From assembly GCF_000293805.1 (NCBI RefSeq), contig NZ_AMBZ01000003.1, positions 1 to 64,000 of the forward strand: DNA of 64,000 bases, read 5' to 3'. This document shows positions 1 to 9,052 of this stretch, piece by piece. The DNA comes from Paenibacillus alvei DSM 29. GTDB taxonomy: Bacteria; Bacillota; Bacilli; Paenibacillales; Paenibacillaceae. Positions within the stretch are counted from its first letter, which is position 1, and each line of letters opens with the position of its first letter. The translations under genes were made by a program, and so were the position numbers. Under the pieces are notes generated by a model that saw only the letters and a list, made by a program, of their open reading frames with translations, ran no database searches and was not told the origin of the DNA.

Positions 1-414
1 CATTACAACCAACTGTTATCGGCCAAGAATTTGCAGGCTGAAGCTGAGAAGATGATTGTCCAGAATCAGCAAGAGGACATTATTGAATTGCTAAAGGGTT
101 TCGGCGACTCGTACAACATCACGGGGCAAACGCTCGGGGAAAAAATGTACAAAGGGTTCGCAGATAAAGTAAGTCAGATCCAGACGCTGATCGATAACAT
201 CAACCGACAAATCGATTCAGCAAGAAGTGCAGCTGTATCAGCTCTTAGCTCGGTATCTTCGGGGAGATCGTCAGGGAGCGGATCATCTGGCAGCAAGTCA
301 GATCCCGAACCAGTTCGCGGTACTGTTTTTTCGGTCACGAACAACTTCAATACTCCTGTTACAAGTCCTAGCGACATTTCACGGGCTAACCGCAAGCTTG
401 CACAGATGCTTTAG
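1..414 (+). CDS. Phage tail tape measure protein, C-terminal end (partial)
   Basis: The frame is open from the window edge and ends at a TAG at 412-414. The visible 137 residues hold an Ala/Ser/Gly-rich linker (about residues 75-100) and end in NTPVTSPSDISRANRKLAQM, which resembles the C-termini of siphovirus tape measure proteins (a short SPSxxxRAxRK helix). The gene sits just before a distal tail protein gene, the usual place for the tape measure, which sets tail length and is carried inside the tail tube. Only the end is present, so length and membrane segments cannot be judged. Confidence 0.75.
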   Translation, partial: HYNQLLSAKNLQAEAEKMIVQNQQEDIIELLKGFGDSYNITGQTLGEKMYKGFADKVSQIQTLIDNINRQIDSARSAAVSALSSVSSGRSSGSGSSGSKSDPEPVRGTVFSVTNNFNTPVTSPSDISRANRKLAQML

Positions 415-425
415 GGGGTGATTCC

Positions 426-1277
426 GTGCAGATACTCAAGTACACAAACGACCGAGGCGAGAGCATCACCTTCGGATCGTCAGGGCCATTCATTCTGACA
501 ACCGTTGAGGGATTAGGTGGAGCGGATGCCGAAATCTACAAGACTCGAAGCCCGTATCAAGACGGTTCCAGCGTTTCCCGCGTTGCGATCAATGACCGCA
601 TGATCACCCTTCGCGGGGCGATCATCGCTAAAAATCAAGAGGAAATGTACATGCTACGTCGCCAGCTGTCACGGGTGCTAAATCCGCAGGCTGGCGGTAA
701 ATTGGTGTACAAGAATGACTTTAAAAGTTATACGATCGGCGCAATAGCCGACGAAGGTCCAATATGGGGAGAAAGGCACGTGAGCCACCAGTTGTTCAAC
801 GTGTCTTTTTTATGCCCAGATCCATTCCTATTGGACGAATTCGAGGAAAGCCAAGTCATTGCGACCTGGATCGGTGGCATGACATTTCCGCTCGTACTCC
901 CCACGATCTTTGCGGAGAGTGGGCCAAAAACGATAAACATAGTGAATAACGGGGATGTGGATACTCCTATCCGTTGCGAGTTTAGAGGGCCAGCCGGAAA
1001 CCCGCGCCTAACGAATCGAACAACAGGTGAGTATATCCAGATTAACCGTCGACTGCTCGCATCCGATAAGTTGATAGTCACAACGGAATTCGGCAATAAG
1101 CGGGTAGAAGTGGAGGATGCAGCTGGCAATCGTACCAACGTGCTGTATTGGATCGACTACGGCAGCAGCTTCTGGTGGTTGCGGGTAGGAGACAACATAG
1201 TTTCATATACGAGTGATGACGAAGTGGAGCCTGCATCCGTCATAATCAGTTATCGTAATAGATACAACGGGGCATAG
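426..1277 (+). CDS. Phage distal tail protein (Dit / siphovirus tail family)
   Basis: The 283-residue product fits the distal tail protein family, which joins the tail tube to the baseplate hub. The N-terminal 110 residues show the family pattern: a beta-rich ITFGSSGPFILTTVEGLGG start, then a region around IYKTRSPYQDGSSV, then a ring-forming segment with EEMYMLRRQLSRVLNPQAGG. The GTG start at 426 follows a GGGGGTG ribosome binding site and lies 11 bases after the tape measure stop. The next gene, 10 bases on, is another baseplate component, consistent with a single tail operon. Confidence 0.85.
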   Translation: MQILKYTNDRGESITFGSSGPFILTTVEGLGGADAEIYKTRSPYQDGSSVSRVAINDRMITLRGAIIAKNQEEMYMLRRQLSRVLNPQAGGKLVYKNDFKSYTIGAIADEGPIWGERHVSHQLFNVSFLCPDPFLLDEFEESQVIATWIGGMTFPLVLPTIFAESGPKTINIVNNGDVDTPIRCEFRGPAGNPRLTNRTTGEYIQINRRLLASDKLIVTTEFGNKRVEVEDAAGNRTNVLYWIDYGSSFWWLRVGDNIVSYTSDDEVEPASVIISYRNRYNGA

Positions 1278-1287
1278 GAGGGGGATT

Positions 1288-1950
1288 ATGGAGAAATATA
1301 GGTTTTTCAACTCGACGGCAGATGATCGGCGGGAGTATCTGGCGAGCGACTTCGCCGAATACTTCAACCGATTTCTATCAGATGGATTGTATACAGAGAA
1401 TGGGAATGTAGGGTTGCGAGTCGTGCCGGGATCCGGGCTTGGTATCGTCGTCCACACGGGTTACGCCTTCATCCGGGGGTATATGTATCACAATGATGCA
1501 GAACTTCCGAAAGCGTTAGCTCAATCTGACACAATGTTAGATCGAATCGATAGGATTGTTTTACGCTGGGACGAACCAGCGCGGAAAATTAGTGTAGTTG
1601 TAAAAAAGGGCGAATTTTCGAGTACGCCAGTCGTTCCAGGTTTGGAAATCACAAAGACTGTTAAGGAGTTAGGGCTTGCGCAGGTTCGCATCCGAAAAGG
1701 GGCGACGAGCATCGCGGCAGGAGACATTACGGACGAGCGTCTGACAGCAGCGTGTGGGCTTGTATCGAGCCTTATTGATATTCCCGTCCAAGAAATGTGG
1801 CGGGTTTGGAACGGCTCCCTCGATCAAATAAAGGATGCGTGGGACAAATGGTTCGGGAGCATTCAAAACAAAACGGGGCTACGCGTTATGATCGGCCCGA
1901 CAGAGCCGCCGGACATCGTTGCCGGTGATCTATGGCTAAAGGTGATGTGA
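1288..1950 (+). CDS. Phage structural protein, likely baseplate/tail
   Basis: The 220-residue protein lies between the distal tail and hub genes, so a role in the baseplate or receptor-binding complex is likely from position. The middle (residues 45-150) has a beta-rich pattern with RIDRIVLRWDEPARKISVVV and GDITDERLTAACGLVSSL, seen in minor structural proteins of phages of Gram-positive hosts. The C-terminus (residues 165-220) contains an amphipathic helix rich in Trp. The start ATG follows a GGAGGGGG site. I do not recognise an enzymatic domain. Confidence 0.6.
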   Translation: MEKYRFFNSTADDRREYLASDFAEYFNRFLSDGLYTENGNVGLRVVPGSGLGIVVHTGYAFIRGYMYHNDAELPKALAQSDTMLDRIDRIVLRWDEPARKISVVVKKGEFSSTPVVPGLEITKTVKELGLAQVRIRKGATSIAAGDITDERLTAACGLVSSLIDIPVQEMWRVWNGSLDQIKDAWDKWFGSIQNKTGLRVMIGPTEPPDIVAGDLWLKVM

Positions 1951-1951
1951 T

Positions 1952-4093
1952 ATGCAAGCCATACGAATAATCGACACAAGCTTTAATCTCTTGGGGGAGA
2001 TCGACAACTATGAAAGCCTTCAATTCATAAGGAGGTTTTTTGGAACCGGCGAGTTCGAGCTGCATATTAGTGTGGGCAAGCAATATGCCGATACCCTGCA
2101 AAAAGGCAACGTGATTATGCTGGTCGGCCATGCGCACAAGTCAGGAATTATAACAAGCCGTCAAATAACACTCGGGGAGGACGGGACGCAGACTGTTGTC
2201 GCAAAGGGAACCACCCTTGAAGGTGTATTGGATCGCCGTGTAACGGTCACGCAAGATTATGACCGAGTGCGCGGAGCTGCTGAAACTGTTATAAAGCACT
2301 ATGTCAATCAGCATATATCAAATGCAAGTGATCCGGATCGCAAGATCCCCTATTTTATTTGTGCGCCGGATCAGAAGCGCGGCAAAGAAACACCTTGGCA
2401 ATCACGCTTTGAACCTTTACACGAAGTTGTCGAGAAGATCGCGAAATTCTGCGACATTGGGTACTATGCTTACGTTGATATCCCCAGTCGTAAATGGGTA
2501 TTCGATGTAATGACAGGCCGTGATCTTACTACTGGTCAAAAGGTAAACCCTCCTGTTATTTTCTCGACCCAATTCAACAATGTGCAGAGTCAGGAGTTTG
2601 TGGAGGCGGATTCCTCATATAAAAATGTCGGCTACGCTGGCGGCAAAGGCGAGGAAGAAGAACGGCTTATACAGGTCGTGGGGAATGTGTCCGGTCTGGA
2701 GCGACGGGAGGTATTCATGGACTGTTCCAGCGCCGAGGACGCAGTAGAGCTGTCGGAAATGGGAGCACAGAAGCTCGCAGAGTACGGTCAGATCATCACC
2801 TTCGATGGGCGCGTGTTGGATACACGCAGTTTCCAGTACGAACATGATTGGGATCTCGGGGATATTGTTACACTTCGAGATGACGAGTGGGGCGTAGAGC
2901 TTAATTCCCGCATCACGGAGGTTCGGGAAATTTACGAGCAAGATTCCAAGATCGAAATCCAGTTCGGGGATGAGATACCGACCGTCACCAAAGCTGTAAA
3001 ATCGATGCAAAATCAAATCGACCGTCTACAGACGAATAGTGGATTGGCCGAGGTAGTAAAGCGGCTCGACAGCGGCGTGCTGTTGCGGGACAACTATTTT
3101 AATATCGCTACGATCCATACGATTCGCAGCGGGGTTGAAGTACAGGAGTTTTGGCTTTTGATTAACGCTAGATACGACCATGCTACAAAGCGTTTCAAGC
3201 GGATCAATCTCGATAACTTTAGTTTTGGTTGGCAAATGCAGGCCAACGGCACATACCCCGGCGAGGAAAACATCGGTGATTTTGTTAATCAAGGCATGAA
3301 CTTATGGAAAGCCAACGGTAAAAAGGCGTACGCCGTAGGTGATCCAGCGCGTGAGCAAACGGGTGAGGACATCGGAGCTTATCAACCGGACGGCAGTTGG
3401 CGAGAGTTCGGCATTATGCTGGGGTGGAACAACCACTTTATGTGTGACGCATACGGCGGTATGACCATCGGCGGCGCTGGCTTCGAGATCGATGGAGCGG
3501 GTACATCGCCATTCTGTCGCTTGTCACTTGGCAAATTTAGCGGCGGCAGCTCAGTGCCGAATCGTCCGGTTCAGGATTACATGTTTACGTACAATGGGAC
3601 GTGCTGGAACACTCAACACGGGTTATGGAACAAAGACGTGGACGACATAAGCGGATTCTTCTATGGACTGAAAGCACCGGTAAACTTTTACGACACACCG
3701 GATGGAAGCTTCAACCCGTGGTCAAACCGCGCGGACATGGACAAGGCCGAATTTGTTGTGATGAAGCTGCCAGGTGGCAAGTCGCACCACGTTGAAAACT
3801 GGGAGCATCTTGTTCAGATCACGAGCAGCGGGAAGGCAAAGATTCACGGCCATGACGTACCGATTAGCAGCGCAATTACTGTAGAACTCAACGAGAGCAA
3901 TGCCGCGAACGTATTTTATCCGTCAGGATGGACAAAGGACAATACGTTTATTACATCAATCAAAGGCATAGCTGCTGATGGTGCTATGAAGCCCGTAAAC
4001 AACTATGATGCGACATACCTGGACTATGGGGTCTACTTAGGCATGCCAGCAGGTTATAAAAAGGCAGTCGTGCTCTTATCAAAAGCTGGTTAA
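1952..4093 (+). CDS. Tail-associated baseplate hub protein (Gp37-like) with C-terminal extension
   Basis: The 713-residue product begins with a hub-type domain (about residues 1-365) of the Gp37-like family found in siphoviruses: an N-terminal IRIIDTSFNLLGEI, a region with VVAKGTTLEGVLDRRV, and a later DLGDIVTLRDDEWGVEL. Such proteins form the baseplate hub on which the tube rests and often carry receptor-binding or lytic extensions. The second half (from about residue 380) is Gly/Asn/Trp rich and has no domain I can name; it may be a carbohydrate-binding or adhesin part. The gene starts one base after the previous stop, so translation is probably coupled. Confidence 0.75.
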   Translation: MQAIRIIDTSFNLLGEIDNYESLQFIRRFFGTGEFELHISVGKQYADTLQKGNVIMLVGHAHKSGIITSRQITLGEDGTQTVVAKGTTLEGVLDRRVTVTQDYDRVRGAAETVIKHYVNQHISNASDPDRKIPYFICAPDQKRGKETPWQSRFEPLHEVVEKIAKFCDIGYYAYVDIPSRKWVFDVMTGRDLTTGQKVNPPVIFSTQFNNVQSQEFVEADSSYKNVGYAGGKGEEEERLIQVVGNVSGLERREVFMDCSSAEDAVELSEMGAQKLAEYGQIITFDGRVLDTRSFQYEHDWDLGDIVTLRDDEWGVELNSRITEVREIYEQDSKIEIQFGDEIPTVTKAVKSMQNQIDRLQTNSGLAEVVKRLDSGVLLRDNYFNIATIHTIRSGVEVQEFWLLINARYDHATKRFKRINLDNFSFGWQMQANGTYPGEENIGDFVNQGMNLWKANGKKAYAVGDPAREQTGEDIGAYQPDGSWREFGIMLGWNNHFMCDAYGGMTIGGAGFEIDGAGTSPFCRLSLGKFSGGSSVPNRPVQDYMFTYNGTCWNTQHGLWNKDVDDISGFFYGLKAPVNFYDTPDGSFNPWSNRADMDKAEFVVMKLPGGKSHHVENWEHLVQITSSGKAKIHGHDVPISSAITVELNESNAANVFYPSGWTKDNTFITSIKGIAADGAMKPVNNYDATYLDYGVYLGMPAGYKKAVVLLSKAG

Positions 4094-4106
4094 GGAGGGA
4101 AAGATA

Positions 4107-4796
4107 TTGGCAAAGAAAATTGAATTGAATCAAAAGCGAACTGATGGCGGGTATGACATATTGCACCCAGTCACGAGTGTTGAGTATGTAATTGGTGCGG
4201 AAACGCCCGCAGGTGCCCAAGCAAAGGCGAACCAAGCGGAAAACAACGCCAAGGGGCATGCTAATTGGCTTGTAGGGGATCTCGGGCAATTGCAAACGTC
4301 CAATAAGTCCAACGCGGTTGGCGCAATAAACGAGGTTTTTCAATCTGGCGTTGACGCAAAAAGTAGAGTGGTTGCCGAGCTTAACGCCAAGAAGATACCG
4401 GCAACCATGAACGACCCGTGGGCTACTTTAGCATCGAAAATAGGCCAAATTAGAACAGATATAAAAATGGCAACCGATGGAGGAGTAGCAGAAAAAACGT
4501 TAGACGTGAATAATTTAAATTTCGAACCAATTATTGTTTACGTAAGAATGGGCTTGAGTGGACAAGGTGAAGGATACTGGATTACGAGTTCACAGGGGTT
4601 ACTTTTCGTTAAGGATAACTCTTCTCTTTCGCAAGAATATGGGGAAGTAAAAGCATATATCCGCATGGAACATTATCTTAATGGATCAGCTCGAGTTACA
4701 TGGAAATCAAATGGTTTTTCGTTGGATGCGTCTGTATCAGGATCACATGATATACAAAATTTCGGGATCAGCAGATGGTGCGCATTTGGTATTTAG
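4107..4796 (+). CDS. Phage tail fibre-like protein
   Basis: The TTG start at 4107 follows an AAGGAGG site at 4093-4099. The 229-residue protein has a short N-terminal domain (IELNQKRTDGGYDILHPVTS), typical of the attachment part of fibres, then an Ala/Asn/Lys-rich stalk with the phrase LGQLQTSNKSNAVGAINEVF. That phrase recurs in tail fibres of phages of Gram-positive bacteria. A C-terminal region of about 110 residues could be the tip that meets the host surface. A terminator-like hairpin follows directly, making this the last gene of the tail unit. Confidence 0.7.
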   Translation: MAKKIELNQKRTDGGYDILHPVTSVEYVIGAETPAGAQAKANQAENNAKGHANWLVGDLGQLQTSNKSNAVGAINEVFQSGVDAKSRVVAELNAKKIPATMNDPWATLASKIGQIRTDIKMATDGGVAEKTLDVNNLNFEPIIVYVRMGLSGQGEGYWITSSQGLLFVKDNSSLSQEYGEVKAYIRMEHYLNGSARVTWKSNGFSLDASVSGSHDIQNFGISRWCAFGI

Positions 4797-4825
4797 CCTC
4801 ACGGCAGCGTGGGGCTATTTTTATT
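4795..4825 (+). terminator. Intrinsic terminator after tail fibre gene
   Basis: The 8-base arms at 4795-4802 and 4809-4816 pair with one G:U, enclose a 6-base loop and are followed by a T-rich run. The hairpin starts on the stop codon of the fibre gene and separates the tail operon from the lysis genes. Confidence 0.6.
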
Positions 4826-4842
4826 TCAAAGGGGGAAATGAA

Positions 4843-5307
4843 GTGGAAGTTAAAAGCTTGAATTGGTTTTCAGGTATCGGCGTACTTGTAGTGCCTCCTC
4901 TTCAATTTTTGTATGGCAGTGGTCAAGTTGTTGCTGGGGCAATGTACGCATTGTTATTTTTCATCGCGATGGACTGGTTGTCCGGAATCAGCGCCTCTCG
5001 AAAAGATGGTTCGTATGCGAGCAATTACGGTTTGGCAGGGATTCCGCGAACTTTCTTTATCTTATTACTCCCTTCTGGGGGTCATTTGCTGGATGTCGCT
5101 TTAGGCATTCCAGATATCATCTTTGGGCTATTCGTATTTGGCGTGTTATATCACACGATCCAATCCATGACTGCGAACGCACTTAGGGCTGGCTGGGGCG
5201 GATATTTCCCTGATTGGCTCGTTACTAAGTTAATGGAATGGGCTAAGTCGGAACTTGAAAATAAATTAGCGCGTGCAACCAGCAGAAAGGATGCGAAGAA
5301 TGGTTAA
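4843..5307 (+). CDS. Phage holin (toxin secretion/lysis holin family)
   Basis: The GTG at 4843 is preceded by GGGGG at 4831-4835 and gives a 154-residue protein; longer in-frame extensions run back into the fibre gene and are unlikely. The product has three to four hydrophobic segments (about residues 8-28, 33-50, 65-85 and 92-112) and the phrase MDWLSGISASRKDG, characteristic of the Bacillus-type holin family. Holins pore the cytoplasmic membrane at the end of infection and let the endolysin reach the wall. The C-terminus is charged and cytoplasmic-like. The endolysin gene overlaps the end of this one, the normal pairing. Confidence 0.85.
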   Translation: MEVKSLNWFSGIGVLVVPPLQFLYGSGQVVAGAMYALLFFIAMDWLSGISASRKDGSYASNYGLAGIPRTFFILLLPSGGHLLDVALGIPDIIFGLFVFGVLYHTIQSMTANALRAGWGGYFPDWLVTKLMEWAKSELENKLARATSRKDAKNG

Positions 5308-6529
5308 ATGGAGCGATTATGGTTTCACCGTAACAAGTCCATTCGGGAGTCGACGAGATCCCATTAATGGCAAAACAGCAGAACATACCGGTATCGATCT
5401 TGTAAAGGCGCATAAAGCGCCTATTTTTGCGTTTATGGCCGGCGAGGTTGTCCATGCCCGAGAAGGTCAATCAGGTACGGGGTTCGGCGGTTTTGGTGTT
5501 GTGGTAGCCATAAAGGACGAGCACGGCGCGTTACACTGCTATGCCCATTTAAATAGTTGTAGCGTATCCGTAGGGCAACGCGTGAAGGCTGGGCAGGAGA
5601 TAGGTAAGCAAGGAAACACAGGCAGAACAAACGGTAATGGCGCTTCTAATGGAAAGGGATCACACCTTCACTATGAAGTACGGACAAAGGCCACGCCATC
5701 ATATGGATTCGGTAGCCATACCGATCCAGATACTTATCTATCCAAATACTTAGAACAGGGAAAGGGGACAAGCAAGATGAAGCCAACAGATTTCATTGCA
5801 AAGATCGCACCTGCGGCCGTGGAGGATATGAAGAAAACAGGCGTACCGGCCTCCTTGACGATTGCGCAAGCTGCACTCGAAAGCGGGTGGGGAGGTAGTG
5901 GACTGACGGTAAAAGCAAACAACCTATTCGGTGTAAAGGGAAGTGGACCGGCTGGAAGCGTAAAGATGCCGACAACCGAATACCGTCCGGACGGAACATC
6001 GTATCAAATACTTGCTAATTTCAGGGTGTATCACAACTGGGCTGAGAGCATTGAGGATCATTCCAAGTTACTTGTAAACGGAACAACGGACGATCCAAAG
6101 AGATATCACAAGGTTCTAAATGCGGACTACAAAACCGCATGCGTTGAGGTATGGAAAGCAGAATATGCAACTGAACCTGACTATCCAAAATTGTTAATCG
6201 ATATAATTGAGCAACACAAGCTAGATAAGTACGATCAAATGGGCAAGGTTGAAAAAGCTACAGTAGAGCTTAACGGCAAGAAAATTGCCGAGGGTACATT
6301 CCTGAACGGGCTTGTCACAGTGCCGATACGAGACATGGCCGAAGCACTAGGTGCTAAACTTGTATGGGACAACATCAAGAAAATAGCAACGGTAAACGGG
6401 AAGAAGATTGTTGGGACACAGGTAGTAAATGAACGAGCCATTGCGCCTGTCCGTGAGGTTGCAGAGGCAGCGGGTTACCGCGTAACGGGATGGGATAGTA
6501 AGCAGCTAAAGGTGACTATTCAGAAGTAA
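5300..6529 (+). CDS. Endolysin: M23 peptidase + glucosaminidase + wall-binding-like domain
   Basis: The 409-residue enzyme has three parts. Residues 10-145 are an M23 (LytM) metallopeptidase with the zinc ligands visible as H29 and D33 in HTGID and the second histidine of HLH at 122-124. Residues 161-290 resemble an N-acetylglucosaminidase domain, with the presumed catalytic Glu in QAALESGWGGS. Residues 318-409 resemble the stalk domain of copper amine oxidases, used by Paenibacillus as a wall-associated module. Two wall bonds, peptide and glycan, would be cut. The ATG at 5300 is chosen for its AAAGG spacing; a GTG at 5273 and an ATG at 5291 are alternatives. The gene overlaps the holin end. 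Confidence 0.87.
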   Translation: MVKWSDYGFTVTSPFGSRRDPINGKTAEHTGIDLVKAHKAPIFAFMAGEVVHAREGQSGTGFGGFGVVVAIKDEHGALHCYAHLNSCSVSVGQRVKAGQEIGKQGNTGRTNGNGASNGKGSHLHYEVRTKATPSYGFGSHTDPDTYLSKYLEQGKGTSKMKPTDFIAKIAPAAVEDMKKTGVPASLTIAQAALESGWGGSGLTVKANNLFGVKGSGPAGSVKMPTTEYRPDGTSYQILANFRVYHNWAESIEDHSKLLVNGTTDDPKRYHKVLNADYKTACVEVWKAEYATEPDYPKLLIDIIEQHKLDKYDQMGKVEKATVELNGKKIAEGTFLNGLVTVPIRDMAEALGAKLVWDNIKKIATVNGKKIVGTQVVNERAIAPVREVAEAAGYRVTGWDSKQLKVTIQK

Positions 6530-6541
6530 TATTGATCTACT

Positions 6542-6577
6542 GAGCCGCAAGGGATGCTTGCGGCTCTTATACTTTTT
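6542..6577 (+). terminator. Intrinsic terminator after endolysin
   Basis: A perfect 10-base stem (6542-6551 with 6557-6566), a 5-base loop and a T-rich stretch follow the endolysin stop by 12 bases. The methyltransferase just downstream is probably transcribed by read-through or its own promoter. Confidence 0.75.
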
Positions 6578-6592
6578 AAGGGAGATGACATC

Positions 6593-7261
6593 ATGATCTA
6601 CAACATGGACTGTATTAAAGGGGCACAAAAATATATCGCGGACGAATCGCTAGATCTCATTATTTGTGATCCACCGTACAATCTTGGATTCGGTGGTACG
6701 AACATGACCAAGCACAAAAAAGCACGATTCGCCATTATCGCTAATGACAACCTTTCGCGACAAGAGTACCAGCGGTTTACATTCCAGTGGCTGCACGAAG
6801 CATATAGAACTTTGAAAACAGGCAGGCATATCTATATTTTCATCGATTGGCGTATGTATCCGCTTATGGCTCTTTGGGTTCAAATGGCAGGATTCGTTAT
6901 CAAGAATTGCATTGTATGGGATAAAGAACGCATGGGTATGGGGTGGCAGTACCGCTATCGCCATGAACTAATCATCATGGCCGTGAAAGGAAAGCAAAAG
7001 GTGCGCCGTATCTCGACTCGTTCGGATACAGACGTATGGCGTATTCCACGCATTCCTGGCGCGAAGACGATCCACCCGACAGAAAAGCCAGTTGCACTCA
7101 TGGAACGTATTATCCTGAATAGCAGTGAGGAAGGGGAACTAATAGGGGACTTCTTCCTTGGCTCGGGACCGGTAATAGAGGCGGCGCATCTGCATGGCCG
7201 ACTCGTCACCGGATTCGAGTTAGATACAGTACATTTCCAAAATGCTATAAAGCGTGTATAA
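6593..7261 (+). CDS. Beta-class DNA methyltransferase (N6-adenine or N4-cytosine)
   Basis: The 222-residue protein has the catalytic motif DPPY at residues 26-29 and, near its end, DFFLGSGPVIEAA, the SAM-binding motif, placed after the catalytic one as in the beta class. The segment HPTEKPVALMERII, common to this group, lies between them. It would transfer a methyl group from SAM to adenine N6 or cytosine N4. No restriction enzyme lies beside it, so it is probably an orphan phage methylase that protects phage DNA or alters regulation. GP replaces the more usual GT after FLGS. The ATG at 6593 follows an AGGGAG site. Confidence 0.85.
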   Translation: MIYNMDCIKGAQKYIADESLDLIICDPPYNLGFGGTNMTKHKKARFAIIANDNLSRQEYQRFTFQWLHEAYRTLKTGRHIYIFIDWRMYPLMALWVQMAGFVIKNCIVWDKERMGMGWQYRYRHELIIMAVKGKQKVRRISTRSDTDVWRIPRIPGAKTIHPTEKPVALMERIILNSSEEGELIGDFFLGSGPVIEAAHLHGRLVTGFELDTVHFQNAIKRV

Positions 7262-7290
7262 TGGAGGCGTGTTAGGCTATGCCTACGCAA

Positions 7291-7333
7291 AAGAGAGCTG
7301 TATGGGAGGGCATCCCTGCAGCTCTCTTGTTAT
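7291..7333. terminator. Bidirectional terminator between convergent units
   Basis: A 10-base perfect stem (7291-7300 with 7319-7328) encloses an 18-base loop that can form an inner hairpin, with T-rich sequence on both flanks. It lies between the rightward methyltransferase and the leftward cassette that ends at 7348, so it can stop transcription from either side. Confidence 0.7.
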
Positions 7334-7347
7334 TTTCATTTCTAATC

Positions 7348-7902
7348 TTAGTAGACAATATGTATCGACCCATCTTTGAAAATTTCAATATGCGTAGAAT
7401 CTCTAAGAAGTCGATCCATCTCCATAAAATCCTCTGTAGTCAAATAACCACCGTCAGGGAGTGGTTCTTCCCTATACGTCCTCTTTTTAAACTCGAAGTA
7501 TCGAACCGGATTGTTAACGAAGTAGTATGCTTCCCAATCACATTCTGGATCAGGATCATGGTGAAAGCCTGCCTCGAACATTTCATAGCCGTTGCGTTTG
7601 AACCAATTAATTATATTGGCACGGGTTTTGTATTTGGACAAAATGTACTCAACCACGAATCTATCCGTCGCAAGGTTTCCGATCCGGAAATCAGGAAAAC
7701 ATAATTTGCAAATACCTAACAGTTTCGGGGGAGTAAAGAAAGAGAACTCCATTTCGTGCTCTTCTCGAACTTTGCCGCAATAATAGCAGTTCGCCTCTGG
7801 GTGCTGATCCATCCATTCGAAAATGTTTACGTACTCATTCTTTACGTATCTGAAATCCTTTGGAGGAACGTAATTCTTCATGTCGGAACTTGCCCATTTC
7901 AT
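7348..7902 (-). CDS. Hypothetical protein with zinc-binding CxxC pair
   Basis: The 184-residue protein starts at an ATG at 7902 with AAGGAG ten bases upstream; a longer in-frame extension has no ribosome site and would overlap the next gene. It carries CYYCGK and, about 30 residues later, CKLCFP, a four-cysteine arrangement typical of a small zinc ribbon. The remainder is acidic and aromatic, without a family I can name. It is the last gene of the leftward cassette that begins near 9250. Confidence 0.7.
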   Translation of the reverse strand: MKWASSDMKNYVPPKDFRYVKNEYVNIFEWMDQHPEANCYYCGKVREEHEMEFSFFTPPKLLGICKLCFPDFRIGNLATDRFVVEYILSKYKTRANIINWFKRNGYEMFEAGFHHDPDPECDWEAYYFVNNPVRYFEFKKRTYREEPLPDGGYLTTEDFMEMDRLLRDSTHIEIFKDGSIHIVY

Positions 7903-7924
7903 ATACAAAAATCTCCTTTCAATA

Positions 7925-8140
7925 TTATTTATACGACCCAGAAGAAGCCTTTCCTTCCACAATAACGCGATATGCGTAATCAAGAGCAGTAATTTTTTTC
8001 AGCTGTTCTGAATCGGACAAGTCTGTCCACCCAAGGATGATTCCCACCTGGCTTACATAGAATTCACGCGACATGTGCTCCAATTCTTCCGGATCTAAGG
8101 CTGAAGCATAAAAGGCAAATACTTGTTCATATACGTTCAA
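7925..8140 (-). CDS. Small hypothetical prophage protein
   Basis: With a TTG start at 8140, eight bases after an AAGGAGG site, the product is 71 residues long. An upstream ATG at 8173 would add 11 residues but lies ahead of that ribosome site. The protein is acidic, with a predicted helical middle (DPEELEHMSREFYVSQVG), and has no recognisable motif. It is the fifth gene of the leftward cassette. Confidence 0.6.
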   Translation of the reverse strand: MNVYEQVFAFYASALDPEELEHMSREFYVSQVGIILGWTDLSDSEQLKKITALDYAYRVIVEGKASSGSYK

Positions 8141-8251
8141 GCACCCATCCTCCTTCGAATTTATGCTGCACATGCTCGGAACATGTACAATGGATATCCG
8201 CGACCATCGCCCCGTAGGACTAGGTTTCGGCTGGTATCCCTCCAGCCATCT

Positions 8252-8569
8252 TCAGGCGGTCTTCCGATTCTTGTTCAATCCTTTGACGACTATCCTGCAC
8301 TTACGTATGAAATCCTCTGCAAGATCTTTATCAATAATCTCGAAGTACGCGATACAATCATGGTACAAATGCTTGCCGAACTCTCCGCATTCCTCCGCCG
8401 GACACCCAGCTACATCAAGTTCTAGCCCTTCCGTCTCCAGTTCACTAACGGTTTTGAAGAATTCGGCTTCGTCTCTGCACTCCAGGCCAACGCTGATGCC
8501 AATTCTTTTATTTACCCACTTAGCGCCGCGATATTCTTCGACCGTGTCGTAATCTACTAAGATTCTCAT
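8252..8569 (-). CDS. Small hypothetical prophage protein
   Basis: The ATG at 8569 has GAGGTG upstream and gives 105 residues, starting MRILVDYDTVEEYRGAKW. The sequence has three cysteines (CRD, CPAEEC) and a mix of beta and helical segments but no family I recognise. It is the fourth gene of the leftward cassette; the neighbours on both sides are equally small and unassigned. Confidence 0.6.
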   Translation of the reverse strand: MRILVDYDTVEEYRGAKWVNKRIGISVGLECRDEAEFFKTVSELETEGLELDVAGCPAEECGEFGKHLYHDCIAYFEIIDKDLAEDFIRKCRIVVKGLNKNRKTA

Positions 8570-8622
8570 AATCTTTACACCTCGCGTATGCCCGCCGGCT
8601 ATTTGAGAGGGGCAACAGCCCC

Positions 8623-8880
8623 TCATGCTGCCAATCTAAGAGCCATATCAACTATTCGCTCATTGAAATCATGATGTGTCCAGTTCTTTTTGAGAACCTC
8701 AATGTCTTCTTTCTTCATAGCTCTCGTTTGTTCTACGACCTCGAACATCCAATTCACTAGTGCCATTTCAGCTTGTACATATGGTTCAGCTAATTCATCT
8801 GCAAGCTCCCATTTCTTTTCCTTCATTGCCGTTTCATGTGCTGCTCTTGCCTTGATGTAATCTTTTTGAAGTTGATTCAT
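8623..8880 (-). CDS. Small helical hypothetical prophage protein
   Basis: The ATG at 8880 follows GGGAGG and yields 85 residues, almost entirely charged helix in the first half (KDYIKARAAHETAMKEKKWE), which could form a coiled coil. No enzymatic motif is visible. It lies third in the leftward cassette, 21 bases after the 27-residue membrane peptide gene. Confidence 0.65.
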   Translation of the reverse strand: MNQLQKDYIKARAAHETAMKEKKWELADELAEPYVQAEMALVNWMFEVVEQTRAMKKEDIEVLKKNWTHHDFNERIVDMALRLAA

Positions 8881-8901
8881 TGTTTACTTTGCCTCCCGTG
8901 T

Positions 8902-8985
8902 TCATTTATTTTTAAGTACACGTATCAAACCAATAATGGTCAAAATTAACGCTACAAGTGATAACCAGGTGATCAGCTGCTCCAT
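8902..8985 (-). CDS. 27-residue single-span membrane peptide
   Basis: An ATG at 8985 with GGGAGGT seven bases or so upstream opens a 27-codon frame ending in TGA at 8902-8904. The peptide begins MEQLITWLSLVALILTIIGL and ends in a short basic tail (RVLKNK), giving one membrane span with positive cytoplasmic end. Size and layout match phage or type I toxin-like membrane peptides, but nothing beyond that supports a toxic role. Confidence 0.55.
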   Translation of the reverse strand: MEQLITWLSLVALILTIIGLIRVLKNK

Positions 8986-9052
8986 GCTTGTCCAACCTCC
9001 CGTATATTGTTGCGAGGTGAAAGCTGTGATAAGATTGGGGTGAAGGAGGCCG